Assembly (NCBI RefSeq): GCF_003417535.1 | Contig: NZ_QVLS01000010.1 | Location: 62,001 to 126,000 of the forward strand | Direction of reading: 5' to 3' | Length of the DNA: 64,000 nucleotides | Source of the DNA: Hydrogenophaga borbori | GTDB lineage: Bacteria; Pseudomonadota; Gammaproteobacteria; Burkholderiales; Burkholderiaceae_C | Shown here: positions 45,492 to 54,779 of the stretch, one piece after another | Layout: every line of letters starts with the position of its first letter | How positions within the stretch are numbered: position 1 is the first letter of the stretch | The notes under the pieces: model-generated | The model's database searches: none | The model's input: the letters and a program-made list of their open reading frames with translations, nothing else | Told to the model about the DNA's origin: nothing | Translations under genes and position numbers: made by a program

Positions 45492-46379
45492 ATGAACAGC
45501 ACCTCGTTGCAAACCGCCTCGGCCTACTACCAGGCCAACCGCGGCACGCGCTGGTTGCGCTGGGCGCTCACCGTGTCCGAGCGCGTGTGGCCGGCGCTCG
45601 CCGTGCGCGGCGCCTACCGCGTGTTCGGCACCCCCCTGCCGTCCAAGTGGCTGCATCGGCGCCAGCCGGACCTGGCGCGCTGGCGGATCGCGCGCCTGCC
45701 TTTCGAGGACGCCAGCCTCACGCTCTACCAGCCGCCTGCCGGCCCGCACGGTCCCGTGGTGGTCCTGCTGCACGGCTGGGGCGGCTACGCCGCGCAGATG
45801 CTGCCGCTGGCGCAGGCCTTGAGCGCGCAGGGCCTGCGGCCCCTGCTGGTGGACCTGCCGGCGCATGGGCGCAGCGAAGGCAGCACCAGCAACCTGCCGC
45901 AGTTCGCGCGCGCCATCGACTACCTCGTCGCGCGCCAGCAGCAGCAGGGCCATGAGGTGCGCGCGGTGGTGGCGCATTCGCTGGCGGCCAACGCGCTGAC
46001 CTATGCGGCGGCGCGCGGCCTGGCCGTGCCGCGCCTGGCGCTGCTGGCGCCGCCGGCCTCGCCCCATGCCTACACGCGGCTGTTCGCTTCCGTGTTCGGC
46101 CTGAGCGAAGACACCCGCGCGCGCCTGCAGCAGCGCGTGGAAACGCGCGAGGGCATCCTGATGCGCCAGTTCGAGCCCGCCGCCGTGGGACCGCGCGTGG
46201 CCCAGCCCACACTGATCGTCCACGACCGCGAAGACCGCATCAACCGCTTCGCCGACGCCGAGGCCTTCCGCGATGCGATCCCCGGCGCCCAACTGATGGA
46301 GACCCGCGGCCTGGGCCACACACGCCTGCTGCGCGACGAGGCCGTGGTGCAGGCGGTGGTGGCGCACCTGCAGGGCTGA
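45492..46379 (+). CDS. alpha/beta hydrolase
   Basis: A 295-residue alpha/beta hydrolase. Oxyanion segment LLHGWGGYAAQM, nucleophile Ser in AHSLAA (an AxSxxA variant of GxSxG), DLPAHGRSEG after strand 4, and the catalytic His in GLGHTRLLRDE near the C-terminus. GGAG at 45481 is the ribosome site just past operator 2. The likely substrate is a small ester or thioester; regulation by the upstream TetR is strongly suggested. Confidence 0.85.
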   Translation: MNSTSLQTASAYYQANRGTRWLRWALTVSERVWPALAVRGAYRVFGTPLPSKWLHRRQPDLARWRIARLPFEDASLTLYQPPAGPHGPVVVLLHGWGGYAAQMLPLAQALSAQGLRPLLVDLPAHGRSEGSTSNLPQFARAIDYLVARQQQQGHEVRAVVAHSLAANALTYAAARGLAVPRLALLAPPASPHAYTRLFASVFGLSEDTRARLQQRVETREGILMRQFEPAAVGPRVAQPTLIVHDREDRINRFADAEAFRDAIPGAQLMETRGLGHTRLLRDEAVVQAVVAHLQG

Positions 46380-46400
46380 GCGCGCGGCGGCGCGCCCCCT

Positions 46401-46877
46401 TCACTTCGCCGCTTCGCTCGGCGCGCGGCTCAGCGCGTTGTTCTCATCCACCACGATGCGCATGAGGCGCATGAACTCGGCGCGCTGACGCTCGGTCAGC
46501 GGCGCCAGGATCTGCTGCTGCGCCTGCAGCATGGCCGGCACCGCCTCGGCCAGCAGCTTCTCGCCCGCGGCCGTGAGCCAGAGCTGGCGCGCGCGCCGGT
46601 CGGTAGGCGCGGTGCGCCGCTCCAGCGCGCCGCGCTGCTCCAGCCGGTCGACCACCCCCCCGGTGGTGGACGCGTCCAACGCGATGGTGCGCGCCAGGGT
46701 ACGTTGGTCGATGCCCGGCTGATTGGCCACGGTTTGCAGCGCCGCGTACTGCACCGGCGTGACGCCCAACTCGGACAGTTCCTGCAGGAAGATGCCCACC
46801 GAGATCTGGTGCAGCCGCCGGATGTAGTGGCCCGGCTGGTCGTCGATGCTGACGTTGGACGGCTCGGAACGTTTCAT
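46401..46877 (-). CDS. MarR-family transcriptional regulator
   Basis: A 158-residue MarR protein with winged helix DQRTLARTIALDASTTGGVV and the wing RRTAPTDRRARQLWLTAAGE. ATG 46877 starts the conserved MKRSEPSNVSIDDQPGHYIR; ATG 46919 would add 14 residues. It is divergent from the gentisate-pathway genes. Regulators of 3-hydroxybenzoate/gentisate operons are often MarR type, so it probably represses this one. Confidence 0.88.
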   Translation of the reverse strand: MKRSEPSNVSIDDQPGHYIRRLHQISVGIFLQELSELGVTPVQYAALQTVANQPGIDQRTLARTIALDASTTGGVVDRLEQRGALERRTAPTDRRARQLWLTAAGEKLLAEAVPAMLQAQQQILAPLTERQRAEFMRLMRIVVDENNALSRAPSEAAK

Positions 46878-46945
46878 GAAGGGCGGCGGGACAGGACGAC
46901 GGGAGGGAGTGGACAGCATGCTATCAGGACACTTATGATGAGTGT

Positions 46946-46958
46946 ACTGATCATCAGT
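46946..46958. promoter_or_regulatory. candidate MarR operator
   Basis: ACTGATCATCAGT is a perfect palindrome (ACTGAT-C-ATCAGT) midway between the MarR gene and the monooxygenase gene, 26 bp before the latter's start. It is the only strong palindrome in the gap and fits the size of MarR sites. Confidence 0.55.
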
Positions 46959-46984
46959 ATGCAAATCTTGTGAAGGAGACAGGC

Positions 46985-48187
46985 ATGGCGACACAAGACA
47001 AGGACCTCCCCGTCCTCGTGGCCGGTGGTGGCATCGGCGGCCTGGCCGCGGCGCTGGCGCTGGTGCGCCAGGGTTTTCGCGTCCAGGTGTTCGAGCAGGC
47101 GCCGCAGATCGGCGAGATCGGCGCCGGCATGCAGCTCGGCCCCAACGCCTTCTGGGCCTTCGACGCCCTGGGCGTGGGCGAGGCGGCGCGCTCGCGCGCG
47201 GTCTACATCGACGAGATGGTGATGACCGACGCCATCGATGAGTACACCATCGGCCGCGTGCCCACGGGCGAGGCCTTCCGCCAGCGCTTCGGCAACCCCT
47301 ACGCCGTGATCCACCGCGCCGACGCGCACGGCTCGTTGCTGGAGGGCGTGCAGGCCAGCGACCGCGTGAGCTTCCATACCGCCACGCGCATCGAGCGCAT
47401 CGAGCAGGACGCCGACGGCGTGACGGCCCATGACCAGCACGGCCAGGCGCACCGCGGCCTGGCGCTGATCGGCGCCGACGGCGTGAAGTCCGTGGTGCGC
47501 GAGCAGTACGTGGGCGATCCCGCGCGCGTCACCGGCCATGTGGTCTACCGCGCCGTGGTCGACAAGGCCGACTTCCCCGAAGACCTGCGCTGGAACGCCG
47601 CCAGCCTGTGGGCCGGCCCCAACTGCCACCTGGTGCACTACCCGCTGCGCGGCGGCGAGCAGTACAACGTGGTCGTCACCTTCCACAGCCGCGAGACGGA
47701 AGAGTGGGGCGTGAAGGACGGCAGCAAGGAAGAGGTGCTGAGCTACTTCCAGGGCATCTGCCCGAAGGCGCGAAAGCTCATCGAGCTGCCCAAGAGCTGG
47801 AAGCGCTGGGCCACGGCCGACCGCGACCCGATCGAGCGCTGGAGCTTTGGCCGCGTGACGCTGCTGGGCGACGCGGCCCACCCCACCACGCAGTACATGG
47901 CGCAGGGCGCCTGCATGGCCATCGAGGACGCGGTGACCCTGGGCGAGGCCCTGCGCGTGCACCAGGGCGACTTCGAAAAGGCCCTGGACCTGTACCAGCG
48001 CTCGCGCATCGCGCGCACGGCCCGCATCGTGCTCAGCTCGCGCGAGATGGGCCGCATCTACCACGCCAAGGGCGTGGAGCGCCTGGTGCGCAACGACCTG
48101 TGGCGCGGCCGCTCGCCCGAACGCTTCTACGATGCCGTGGAATGGCTGTACGGCTGGCGCGTCGACAACTGCCTCGCCCCGCACTGA
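46985..48187 (+). CDS. 3-hydroxybenzoate 6-monooxygenase (FAD-dependent)
   Basis: A 400-residue flavoprotein hydroxylase: FAD loop VAGGGIGGLAAALAL near the start, ALIGADGVKSVVRE in the middle, and GDAAHPTTQYMAQGACMAIE near 300. The family includes 3-hydroxybenzoate 6-hydroxylase and salicylate hydroxylase; the adjacent gentisate dioxygenase favours the former, making gentisate. AAGGAG precedes ATG 46985. First gene of the pathway operon. Confidence 0.85.
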   Translation: MATQDKDLPVLVAGGGIGGLAAALALVRQGFRVQVFEQAPQIGEIGAGMQLGPNAFWAFDALGVGEAARSRAVYIDEMVMTDAIDEYTIGRVPTGEAFRQRFGNPYAVIHRADAHGSLLEGVQASDRVSFHTATRIERIEQDADGVTAHDQHGQAHRGLALIGADGVKSVVREQYVGDPARVTGHVVYRAVVDKADFPEDLRWNAASLWAGPNCHLVHYPLRGGEQYNVVVTFHSRETEEWGVKDGSKEEVLSYFQGICPKARKLIELPKSWKRWATADRDPIERWSFGRVTLLGDAAHPTTQYMAQGACMAIEDAVTLGEALRVHQGDFEKALDLYQRSRIARTARIVLSSREMGRIYHAKGVERLVRNDLWRGRSPERFYDAVEWLYGWRVDNCLAPH

Positions 48188-48204
48188 ATCCCACGGAGAC
48201 CTCG

Positions 48205-49263
48205 ATGAACGACCTCGGACGCCTCGAAGACCTGCCCGCCGACTACGTGGCCGCCCTGCGCGAGCGCAACCTGGTGCCGCTGTGGCCCAGCCTGCGCGGC
48301 GTGCTGCCGCCGCAGATTCCCACGCGCCAGACGAGGCCTACGCACTGGGCCTACGCCGACATCAAGCCGCTGCTGCTGAAGGCCGGCGAGCTCACGCCGA
48401 TCGAGAAGGCCGAGCGCCGCGTGCTGGTGCTGGCCAACCCCGGCCACACGCTGGAGAAGATGCAGGCCAGCGCCGCGCTCTACCTGGGCATGCAGCTGCT
48501 GTTGCCCGGCGAATGGGCGCCCAGCCACCGCCACACGCCCAACGCGGTGCGCATGGTGGTGGAAGGCGAGGGCGCCTGGACCACGGTGGACGGCGAGAAG
48601 TGCCCCATGAGCCGCGGCGACCTGATCCTCACGCCCACCGGCCGCTGGCACGAGCACGGCCACGACGGCGACCAGCCCGTGGTCTGGCTCGACGTGCTGG
48701 ACCTGCCGCTCATGTACTACCTGGAGGTGAGCTACCACCTCAATGGCGGCCGGCAGGCGGTCAAGCCCGGCCGCGGCGACCGCGCCTATTCGCGCGCCGG
48801 CGTGGTGCCCACGCCCGTGTTCGGCCGCGCCGGCCAGCGCTACCCCATGCTGCGCTACCCCTGGGCCGACGCCAAGGCCGCGCTGCTGTCCATCGCCGAG
48901 GACCGGGCCGACCTGCACCACGTGCAGGTCACCTACACCAACCCCGAGACCGGCGAGGACGCCGAAAACGTGCTCGGCTTCCACGCGCTGATGCTGCGCC
49001 CGGGACAGACGCTCACGCTGCCCGCGCGCTCGCCGGCCTGCGTGTATCACGCCATCGAAGGGCGCGCGCGCGTCAGCGTGCAGGGGCACGACTTCGACCT
49101 GAAGGAGGCCGACACCTGCTGCATCCCGGGCTACACGCCCACCACGCTGGCCAATGCCTCGGCCAGCGAGCCCGCCTTCCTCTTCGTCGCCGACGAGTCG
49201 CCGCTGCACCGCAAGCTCGGCGTCTACGAGGTGCGCCCCGACAACCAACCGCAGATGCCCTGA
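48205..49263 (+). CDS. gentisate 1,2-dioxygenase
   Basis: A 352-residue bicupin iron dioxygenase. The first cupin has SHRHTPNAVR for iron-binding histidines, and PTGRWHEHGHDG further on; a second cupin lies at about 270-340. It cleaves gentisate to maleylpyruvate. It lies 17 bp after the hydroxylase and 13 bp before the hydrolase gene. Length agrees with the family. Confidence 0.93.
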   Translation: MNDLGRLEDLPADYVAALRERNLVPLWPSLRGVLPPQIPTRQTRPTHWAYADIKPLLLKAGELTPIEKAERRVLVLANPGHTLEKMQASAALYLGMQLLLPGEWAPSHRHTPNAVRMVVEGEGAWTTVDGEKCPMSRGDLILTPTGRWHEHGHDGDQPVVWLDVLDLPLMYYLEVSYHLNGGRQAVKPGRGDRAYSRAGVVPTPVFGRAGQRYPMLRYPWADAKAALLSIAEDRADLHHVQVTYTNPETGEDAENVLGFHALMLRPGQTLTLPARSPACVYHAIEGRARVSVQGHDFDLKEADTCCIPGYTPTTLANASASEPAFLFVADESPLHRKLGVYEVRPDNQPQMP

Positions 49264-49276
49264 CCCCGGATCCACC

Positions 49277-49978
49277 ATGCCCCAGTACCTCTTCAATCCG
49301 CCCGCCGTCGCCGCCCTGCCCATCCAGGGCAAGAGCGAGCTGTTCCCCGTCAACCGACTGTTCTTCGTCGGCCGCAACTACCACGCGCACGCGGTGGAAA
49401 TGGGCAAGCCCGTGGACAAGTCGGTCGAGCGGCCCTTCTATTTCACCAAGTCGCTCACCACGCTCACGCCCTCGGGCAGCACCGTGCCCTACCCGAGCGA
49501 AACCAGCAACTACCACTTCGAGATGGAGCTGGTGGTGGCCATCGGCCGCGCGGGCTTTCGCGTGGCCGCGGCCGACGCGCACGAGCTGATCTACGGCTAC
49601 GCCGCCGGCCTGGACATGACGCGGCGCGACCTGCAGCTGGTGGCGCGCGACAAGGGCCGCCCCTGGGACCTGGGCAAGGACATCGAGCAAGGCTCGGTGT
49701 GCAGCGACATCGTGCCCCTGCCGTTCACCGTGATCGAGCGCGGCGCCGTCGAGCTCACGGTGAATGGCGCGACGAAACAGAAGTCCGATGTGGACAAGCT
49801 GATCTGGAACGTGCGCGAGATCATCGAAGACCTCTCGCGCTTCTACCACCTGCAGGCCGGCGACCTGATCTACACCGGCACGCCCGAGGGCGTGGGCGCG
49901 GTGGTGCCGGGCGACCGGCTCGAGGGCCGGGTCGAAGGCGTGGGCGGCGTGTCGCTCACGATCGGCGCGGCGGCCTGA
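49277..49978 (+). CDS. fumarylacetoacetate hydrolase family protein (fumarylpyruvate hydrolase)
   Basis: A 233-residue FAH-fold enzyme: FFVGRNYHAHAVEMG, the metal-binding FEMELVVAIG and GYAAGLDMTRRDLQ, and IYTGTPEGVGAVVPGD near the C-terminus. It would hydrolyse fumarylpyruvate (or maleylpyruvate) to pyruvate and a dicarboxylate. No maleylpyruvate isomerase gene is adjacent, so the isomer used is open. Confidence 0.9.
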   Translation: MPQYLFNPPAVAALPIQGKSELFPVNRLFFVGRNYHAHAVEMGKPVDKSVERPFYFTKSLTTLTPSGSTVPYPSETSNYHFEMELVVAIGRAGFRVAAADAHELIYGYAAGLDMTRRDLQLVARDKGRPWDLGKDIEQGSVCSDIVPLPFTVIERGAVELTVNGATKQKSDVDKLIWNVREIIEDLSRFYHLQAGDLIYTGTPEGVGAVVPGDRLEGRVEGVGGVSLTIGAAA

Positions 49979-50017
49979 GCCCCACGGCGCGCGGGGCGCT
50001 GGCTATCATGCCGGCGC

Positions 50018-50410
50018 ATGCCCTCTCCCGACGAAACCCCGCGCGCCCTGCGCTGGCTGCTCTGGCTGGCCGGCACGGTGTCGCTGGGCCTGGGCATCCT
50101 GGGCGTGGCTCTGCCGGGCTTGCCCACCACCCCGTTCGTTTTGCTCGCGGCGGCCTGCTACGCCAGGGCCTCGCCGCGCCTGCACGGCTGGCTGCGCGGG
50201 CACCGCTTCTTCGGCCCCATGGTGCGCGACTGGGAAGAGCACCGCAGCCTGAGCCGGCGCACCAAGCGCTTCGCGCAGATCACCATGCTGCTGATGGTGT
50301 CGCTGTCGGCCTGGGGCCTGCGCGAGCGGCCCGTGCTGCTGGGCGTGGTGCTGGTGGCGGCCGCGATCGGCGTGTGGGTGGTCGCGCGCATTCCCACGCG
50401 CGGGCCCTGA
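50018..50410 (+). CDS. YbaN/DUF454 membrane protein
   Basis: A 130-residue inner-membrane protein with two or three hydrophobic segments and the family phrase GVALPGLPTTPFVLLAAACYA followed by ASPRLHGWL and RRTKRFAQ. Function unknown. It is convergent with pgk, 7 bp apart. Confidence 0.88.
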   Translation: MPSPDETPRALRWLLWLAGTVSLGLGILGVALPGLPTTPFVLLAAACYARASPRLHGWLRGHRFFGPMVRDWEEHRSLSRRTKRFAQITMLLMVSLSAWGLRERPVLLGVVLVAAAIGVWVVARIPTRGP

Positions 50411-50417
50411 AGGATAT

Positions 50418-51617
50418 TCAGGCCTTCGCGCGCCGTTCGAGCACCTCGAACGCCGGCAGCGTCTTGCCTTCCAGCACCTCCAGGAAGGCGCCGCCGCCGG
50501 TGGAGATGTAGCCCACGTCCTTCTCGATGCCGTACTTGGCGATGGCCGCGAGCGTGTCGCCGCCGCCCGCGATGGAGAACCCCGCGCTGTCGGCGATGGC
50601 GCGGGCGATGGCCTTGGTGCCGCCTTCGAACGCCGCGAACTCGAACACGCCCACCGGGCCGTTCCACACGATGGTGCCGGCCTGCTTGAGCTGGGCCGCC
50701 AGCTTCGCGGCGGTCTCGGGACCGATGTCCAGGATCAGGTCGTCGTCGGCCACGTCGGTGGCCTTTTTCACCGTCGCCTCCGCATCGGCGGCGAAGCGCT
50801 TGGCCACCACCACGTCCGTGGGGATGGGCACCTCGGCGCCGCGCGCCTTCATGGCCTCGATGACGGCTTTGGCGTCGCCCACCAGGTCGGGCTCGGCCAG
50901 GCTCTTGCCGATCTTCAGGCCCGCGGCCAGCATGAAGGTGTTGGCGATGCCGCCGCCCACGATGAGCTGGTCGACCTTGCTCGCCAGACTCTGCAGGATG
51001 GTGAGCTTGGTGCTGACCTTGCTGCCCGCCACGATGGCCACCAGCGGGCGCTTCGGCTGCGCCAGGGCCTTGGCAATGGCGTCCATCTCGGCCGCCAGCA
51101 GCGGGCCCGCGCAGGCCACGGGCGCGGTCTCGGCGATGCCATAGGTGGTGCCCTCGGCGCGGTGCGCGGTGCCGAAGGCGTCGTGCACGAAGATGTCGCA
51201 CAGGGCGCCCAGCTTCTTGGCCAGTTCGGGGCTGTTTTTCTTCTCGCCCACGTTCAGCCGGCAGTTCTCCAACAGCACCACCTCGCCGGGCGAGACGGCG
51301 AAGTCGCCGTCGACCCAGTCGGTGATCAGGCGCACCGGCTGGCCCAGCAGTTCGGCCAGGCGCGTGGCCACGGGCTGCAGCGAGTCTGCGGGCTTGAACT
51401 GGCCCTCGGTCGGGCGCCCCAGGTGCGAGGTGACCATCACCGCCGCGCCGGCGTCCAGCGCCAGGCGGATGGCGGGCACGCTGGCGCGGATGCGCGTGTC
51501 TTCCGTGATGCGGCCCTGTTCGTCCTGGGGGACGTTGAGGTCGGCGCGGATGAAGACGCGCTGGCCCTTGGCGCGGCCCTGCGCGCAAAGGTCAGCGAAG
51601 CGGATGAAGGCGGTCAT
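50418..51617 (-). CDS. pgk: phosphoglycerate kinase
   Basis: A 399-residue PGK of glycolysis: [29 protein letters not shown] and [11 protein letters not shown], and nucleotide loop GGGDTLAAI near 370. ATG 51617 ([10 protein letters not shown]) is preferred over the in-frame 51644 because homologues begin there. Confidence 0.96.
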   Translation of the reverse strand: MTAFIRFADLCAQGRAKGQRVFIRADLNVPQDEQGRITEDTRIRASVPAIRLALDAGAAVMVTSHLGRPTEGQFKPADSLQPVATRLAELLGQPVRLITDWVDGDFAVSPGEVVLLENCRLNVGEKKNSPELAKKLGALCDIFVHDAFGTAHRAEGTTYGIAETAPVACAGPLLAAEMDAIAKALAQPKRPLVAIVAGSKVSTKLTILQSLASKVDQLIVGGGIANTFMLAAGLKIGKSLAEPDLVGDAKAVIEAMKARGAEVPIPTDVVVAKRFAADAEATVKKATDVADDDLILDIGPETAAKLAAQLKQAGTIVWNGPVGVFEFAAFEGGTKAIARAIADSAGFSIAGGGDTLAAIAKYGIEKDVGYISTGGGAFLEVLEGKTLPAFEVLERRAKA

Positions 51618-51683
51618 GGCGGCAATCCCGGGTTCTGTGGACAAACCCCGGGATTGTAGGAAAGCGCGCGCGCCCGCCGGCGC

Positions 51684-53390
51684 TCAGCCAGCGCTGGAGC
51701 AGGGCGCCAGCGCGTCCAGCGCGGGCTCGCGCACGCGGGTGCGCACGTCCATCAGGCCCAGCACGGTGTGGAAAACGTTGTCGTGCGACAGCGGCTCGGC
51801 CGAGCGCGCGCGCAGGCAGTCCAGGGACAGGCCCGCGCGCTGGCGCAGGCCGGACGAGAACCAGGCCACCATGGGCACGTGGGTCTGCTGATCGGGCGCC
51901 AGCGCGTAGGGAACGCCGTGCAGGTACAGGCCGTTTTCGCCGAGTGACTCGCCGTGGTCCGACACGTAGACCAGGCCGGTGTCGTTGCGGCCCTGCGCGG
52001 CGCGCGCGCTCAGCCATTGCAGGGCCTGGTCGAGGAAGCGGTCGGTGTAGGCGATGGAGTTGTCATAGGCATTGACCAGCTCCTGCTGCGAGCACTCGGG
52101 CAGCGCGTTGCTGCGGCACTCGGGCAGGAAGGGCTTGGCGCCGTCGGGCGAGCGGGCGGCGTAGGCGGGTCCGTGGCTGCCCATCTGGTGCATCACGAGC
52201 ACCACGCCACGCGCGCGGCGCGCCGGGTCCAGCGCCTCCAGGCGTGCGTCCAGGCCGTCGAGCATGGCCGCGTCCAGGCATTCGCCGCCCGGGCACAGGG
52301 CGGGCACCGGCTGCTCGTTGGTGTAGACGTGGGGCACGCGGTTGCACACGCCCTTGCAGCCCGCCTGGTTGTCGATCCAGAGCACGGCCAGGCCGGCGCG
52401 CTGCAGCACGTCGAGCAGGTTCTCCCGGTCGGCCGGCTGGTCACCGCCCTGGGCGCGCGACAGCGGCGAGAACAGGCAGGGCACCGAGACCAGGGTATTG
52501 GTGCCGCAGGAGCGCACCTGGCTGAAGTTGACCAGGTCGCCGCCCGCGCGCCAGCGCGCCAGCGCGGGCGTGGTGTCGCGCGCATAGCCATTGAGGCCGA
52601 AGTTCTGTGCGCGCGCCGTCTCGCCGATCACCAGCAGCAGCAGGGGCGGCCGGGCCTGGTGGTCGTAGCTGGCGCCCAGACGGGCGTCCTCGCCCACCGG
52701 CAGCAGGGGCTTGGCCTGGCGCGGCAGGCGCTCCGCCGCCACCCAGGTGGCGGCATAGACGCTGTTCAGCGGGTTGGCCATGTAGCGCAGGTCTTTGTGG
52801 TTGCGCATGAGCGAGGCCAGGCCCTGGTAGCTCATCAGCGCGGTGAACACCAGCAGCGCGACGGCGGCCAGCAGGCCCGCGGCGTTGTGCCCGACGCGGC
52901 GCCAGCCGCCGTGCAGAAAGCGTGGCTGGCGCCACAGCGCCCACAGCGGCAGGCCCGCCACCAGCAGCAGCGCCCCCAGCAGCGACCACGACATCAGGTC
53001 GCGCACCTCTCGCACGTCGGTGTGCAGCGTGCTGGCCAGCATGGTCGGGTCCATCACCACGCCGTAACGCCACATGAAATAGGAGTTGGCGCCGGCCACC
53101 ACCAGCAGCAGGCTCGCCACCGGCCGGAACACCCGTGGCCAGGCGAACAACCACAGCAGCGCGGCGATGGCGCAGGTCAGCAGCGCCCCCAGCCCCGCGA
53201 TGAGCGCCACGCGGTACCCCAGCGAGCCGCCCAGGCCTTGGATGCGCTGCCACAGCGGCAGGTTGCCCACCAGGGCCAGCCACAGCGCCAGGCCCCACAC
53301 CATGGCCGCGGCACGCGGCACCCGCGCGCGCGCCGCGGCGGTTGAAAAGCGCAGGGCGCGCGCGAAAGGGAAGGAAAACGGGGTGGGCAT
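51684..53390 (-). CDS. eptA: lipid A phosphoethanolamine transferase (EptA-like)
   Basis: A 568-residue inner-membrane enzyme with five membrane helices in the first ~220 residues and a periplasmic sulfatase-like domain. Nucleophile Thr258 is in VIGETARAQNF, and metal ligands are in SDHGESLGENGLYLHG. Multiple Cys (CGTN, CLF, CKGVC, CPGGEC, CRSN, CSQQ) suggest disulfides as in EptA/MCR. It adds phosphoethanolamine to lipid A and lowers polymyxin binding. It is 66 bp after the sensor kinase gene, in a probable regulated unit with it. Confidence 0.9.
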   Translation of the reverse strand: MPTPFSFPFARALRFSTAAARARVPRAAAMVWGLALWLALVGNLPLWQRIQGLGGSLGYRVALIAGLGALLTCAIAALLWLFAWPRVFRPVASLLLVVAGANSYFMWRYGVVMDPTMLASTLHTDVREVRDLMSWSLLGALLLVAGLPLWALWRQPRFLHGGWRRVGHNAAGLLAAVALLVFTALMSYQGLASLMRNHKDLRYMANPLNSVYAATWVAAERLPRQAKPLLPVGEDARLGASYDHQARPPLLLLVIGETARAQNFGLNGYARDTTPALARWRAGGDLVNFSQVRSCGTNTLVSVPCLFSPLSRAQGGDQPADRENLLDVLQRAGLAVLWIDNQAGCKGVCNRVPHVYTNEQPVPALCPGGECLDAAMLDGLDARLEALDPARRARGVVLVMHQMGSHGPAYAARSPDGAKPFLPECRSNALPECSQQELVNAYDNSIAYTDRFLDQALQWLSARAAQGRNDTGLVYVSDHGESLGENGLYLHGVPYALAPDQQTHVPMVAWFSSGLRQRAGLSLDCLRARSAEPLSHDNVFHTVLGLMDVRTRVREPALDALAPCSSAG

Positions 53391-53456
53391 GAACGGCTCT
53401 CGGGAAGCCGCTTGTCGCGGCCCCCGAGAGCGTGTGCGCCCCGGATTAGCTGAACC

Positions 53457-54779
53457 TTAGGCGCGCGGCCAGCGCAGCGCGAAACGCGTGGTCATGGGGG
53501 CCTGGGCCCCGTCGGTGTCGAGGCGGGCGCCCAGCTGCTCGGCAATGCGCTGGACCAGGCGCAAGCCCAGCCCCAGGCCGCCCGATTCGGCCGGCCGCAC
53601 CCGGGCGGCGGTCGGGCGGCGGCCGTCGTCGCTGACCGAGACCCCGACCGAGGCGGCGTCGCGCCATACCTCGACCAGCACCTGGGTGCCCGGGGGGGTG
53701 TGGCGCAGCGCGTTTTCGATCAGGTTGCGCAGGGCCAGCTCCAGCAGCATGGGCTGCACGGTCACCACCACGGGTTCGTCGGGCTGCTGCAGCGAGATCT
53801 CCTGCCAGCTTTCCAGCGCCGCCGGCGCATGCGAAGCGACGAGCCGGGTCGCCAGCTCGCCCAGGGCCACCGGCACGCCATCCTCGGCGCCCTGGTTGCG
53901 CTGGGCGCGCGCCAGGTCCAGCAGCTGCTGCAGGATGCGCCCGGCGCGCAGCGACTCCTGCTCCAGCTGCTCCAGCCGCTGCGGCGAGGGGTCGTGCTGC
54001 GCCGCGCGCGCCTGCAGCGTCAGCGCGGCCAGCGGCGTGCGCAACTCATGCGCCACGTCGGAGGCGAACTCGCGCTCGCGCTGGGCGCGCGCCTGCAGGC
54101 TGTCCACCAGCGCGTTGATGGCGGTGACGGTGCTCGCGAATTCGCGGAAGCGGCGTTCCGTGCTCAGGCGCTCGCCAGCGAAGCCGTCGAGCGCGGCCAC
54201 CTCGCGCGACAGGCTGTCGAGCGGGCGCAGGCCGCGGCGCACGCCCCAGCCCAACAGCAGCAGCACCACGGGCAGCACCAGCAAGGCGGGCTCGGCCACG
54301 TGCATGGCGATGTCGGTGCCCAGCTCGAAGCGCTGGCGCCGGTCGATCAGCACCAGCACGCGGCGCTGCTCGGCGCCTTCGCCGGTCTGCACCGAGAACG
54401 CCCGCCAGGCGGTCGGCAGGTGCGGCGCGTTCAGCTCGACCGAGAAAAAGCCGACGGCGGGCAACGCGGCCAGGTCCAGCTTGTCCGCCAGCCCGTGCGT
54501 GTCGCTGACCAGGCGGCCACCCTCCCAGGCCAGCACGGCCACGTCCTGGAGGAACTCGTGCTCGAGGTCGGCGCCGGCCTGCGGCAGGGGGCGCGATTCG
54601 CCGATGGGCGACGCGACCAGCCACAGCCGGGCCACGGCCACCATCTGACCGTCGGAGAACTTGCGCGCCTCGCGAAAGGCGGTGGTCCAGGCCTGCGCCA
54701 CCACCGCCAACCAGAGGATCAGCAGCATGCCCAGGGTCCAGCGCAGCAGGTAGTGCCGCAGCAGGCGCGGCGCCTTCAT
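53457..54779 (-). CDS. sensor histidine kinase (PmrB/QseC-like)
   Basis: A 440-residue kinase: two membrane helices (about 15-32 and 164-180), a periplasmic sensor between, HAMP-like stretch, HisKA with His244 in DVAHELRTPLAAL, and HATPase_c with NLIENALRHTPPG and GLGLGLRLVQRI. ATG 54779 overlaps the regulator's stop by 4 bp. It partners the response regulator; position ahead of eptA suggests PmrB-like sensing of cationic peptides or metal. Confidence 0.9.
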   Translation of the reverse strand: MKAPRLLRHYLLRWTLGMLLILWLAVVAQAWTTAFREARKFSDGQMVAVARLWLVASPIGESRPLPQAGADLEHEFLQDVAVLAWEGGRLVSDTHGLADKLDLAALPAVGFFSVELNAPHLPTAWRAFSVQTGEGAEQRRVLVLIDRRQRFELGTDIAMHVAEPALLVLPVVLLLLGWGVRRGLRPLDSLSREVAALDGFAGERLSTERRFREFASTVTAINALVDSLQARAQREREFASDVAHELRTPLAALTLQARAAQHDPSPQRLEQLEQESLRAGRILQQLLDLARAQRNQGAEDGVPVALGELATRLVASHAPAALESWQEISLQQPDEPVVVTVQPMLLELALRNLIENALRHTPPGTQVLVEVWRDAASVGVSVSDDGRRPTAARVRPAESGGLGLGLRLVQRIAEQLGARLDTDGAQAPMTTRFALRWPRA

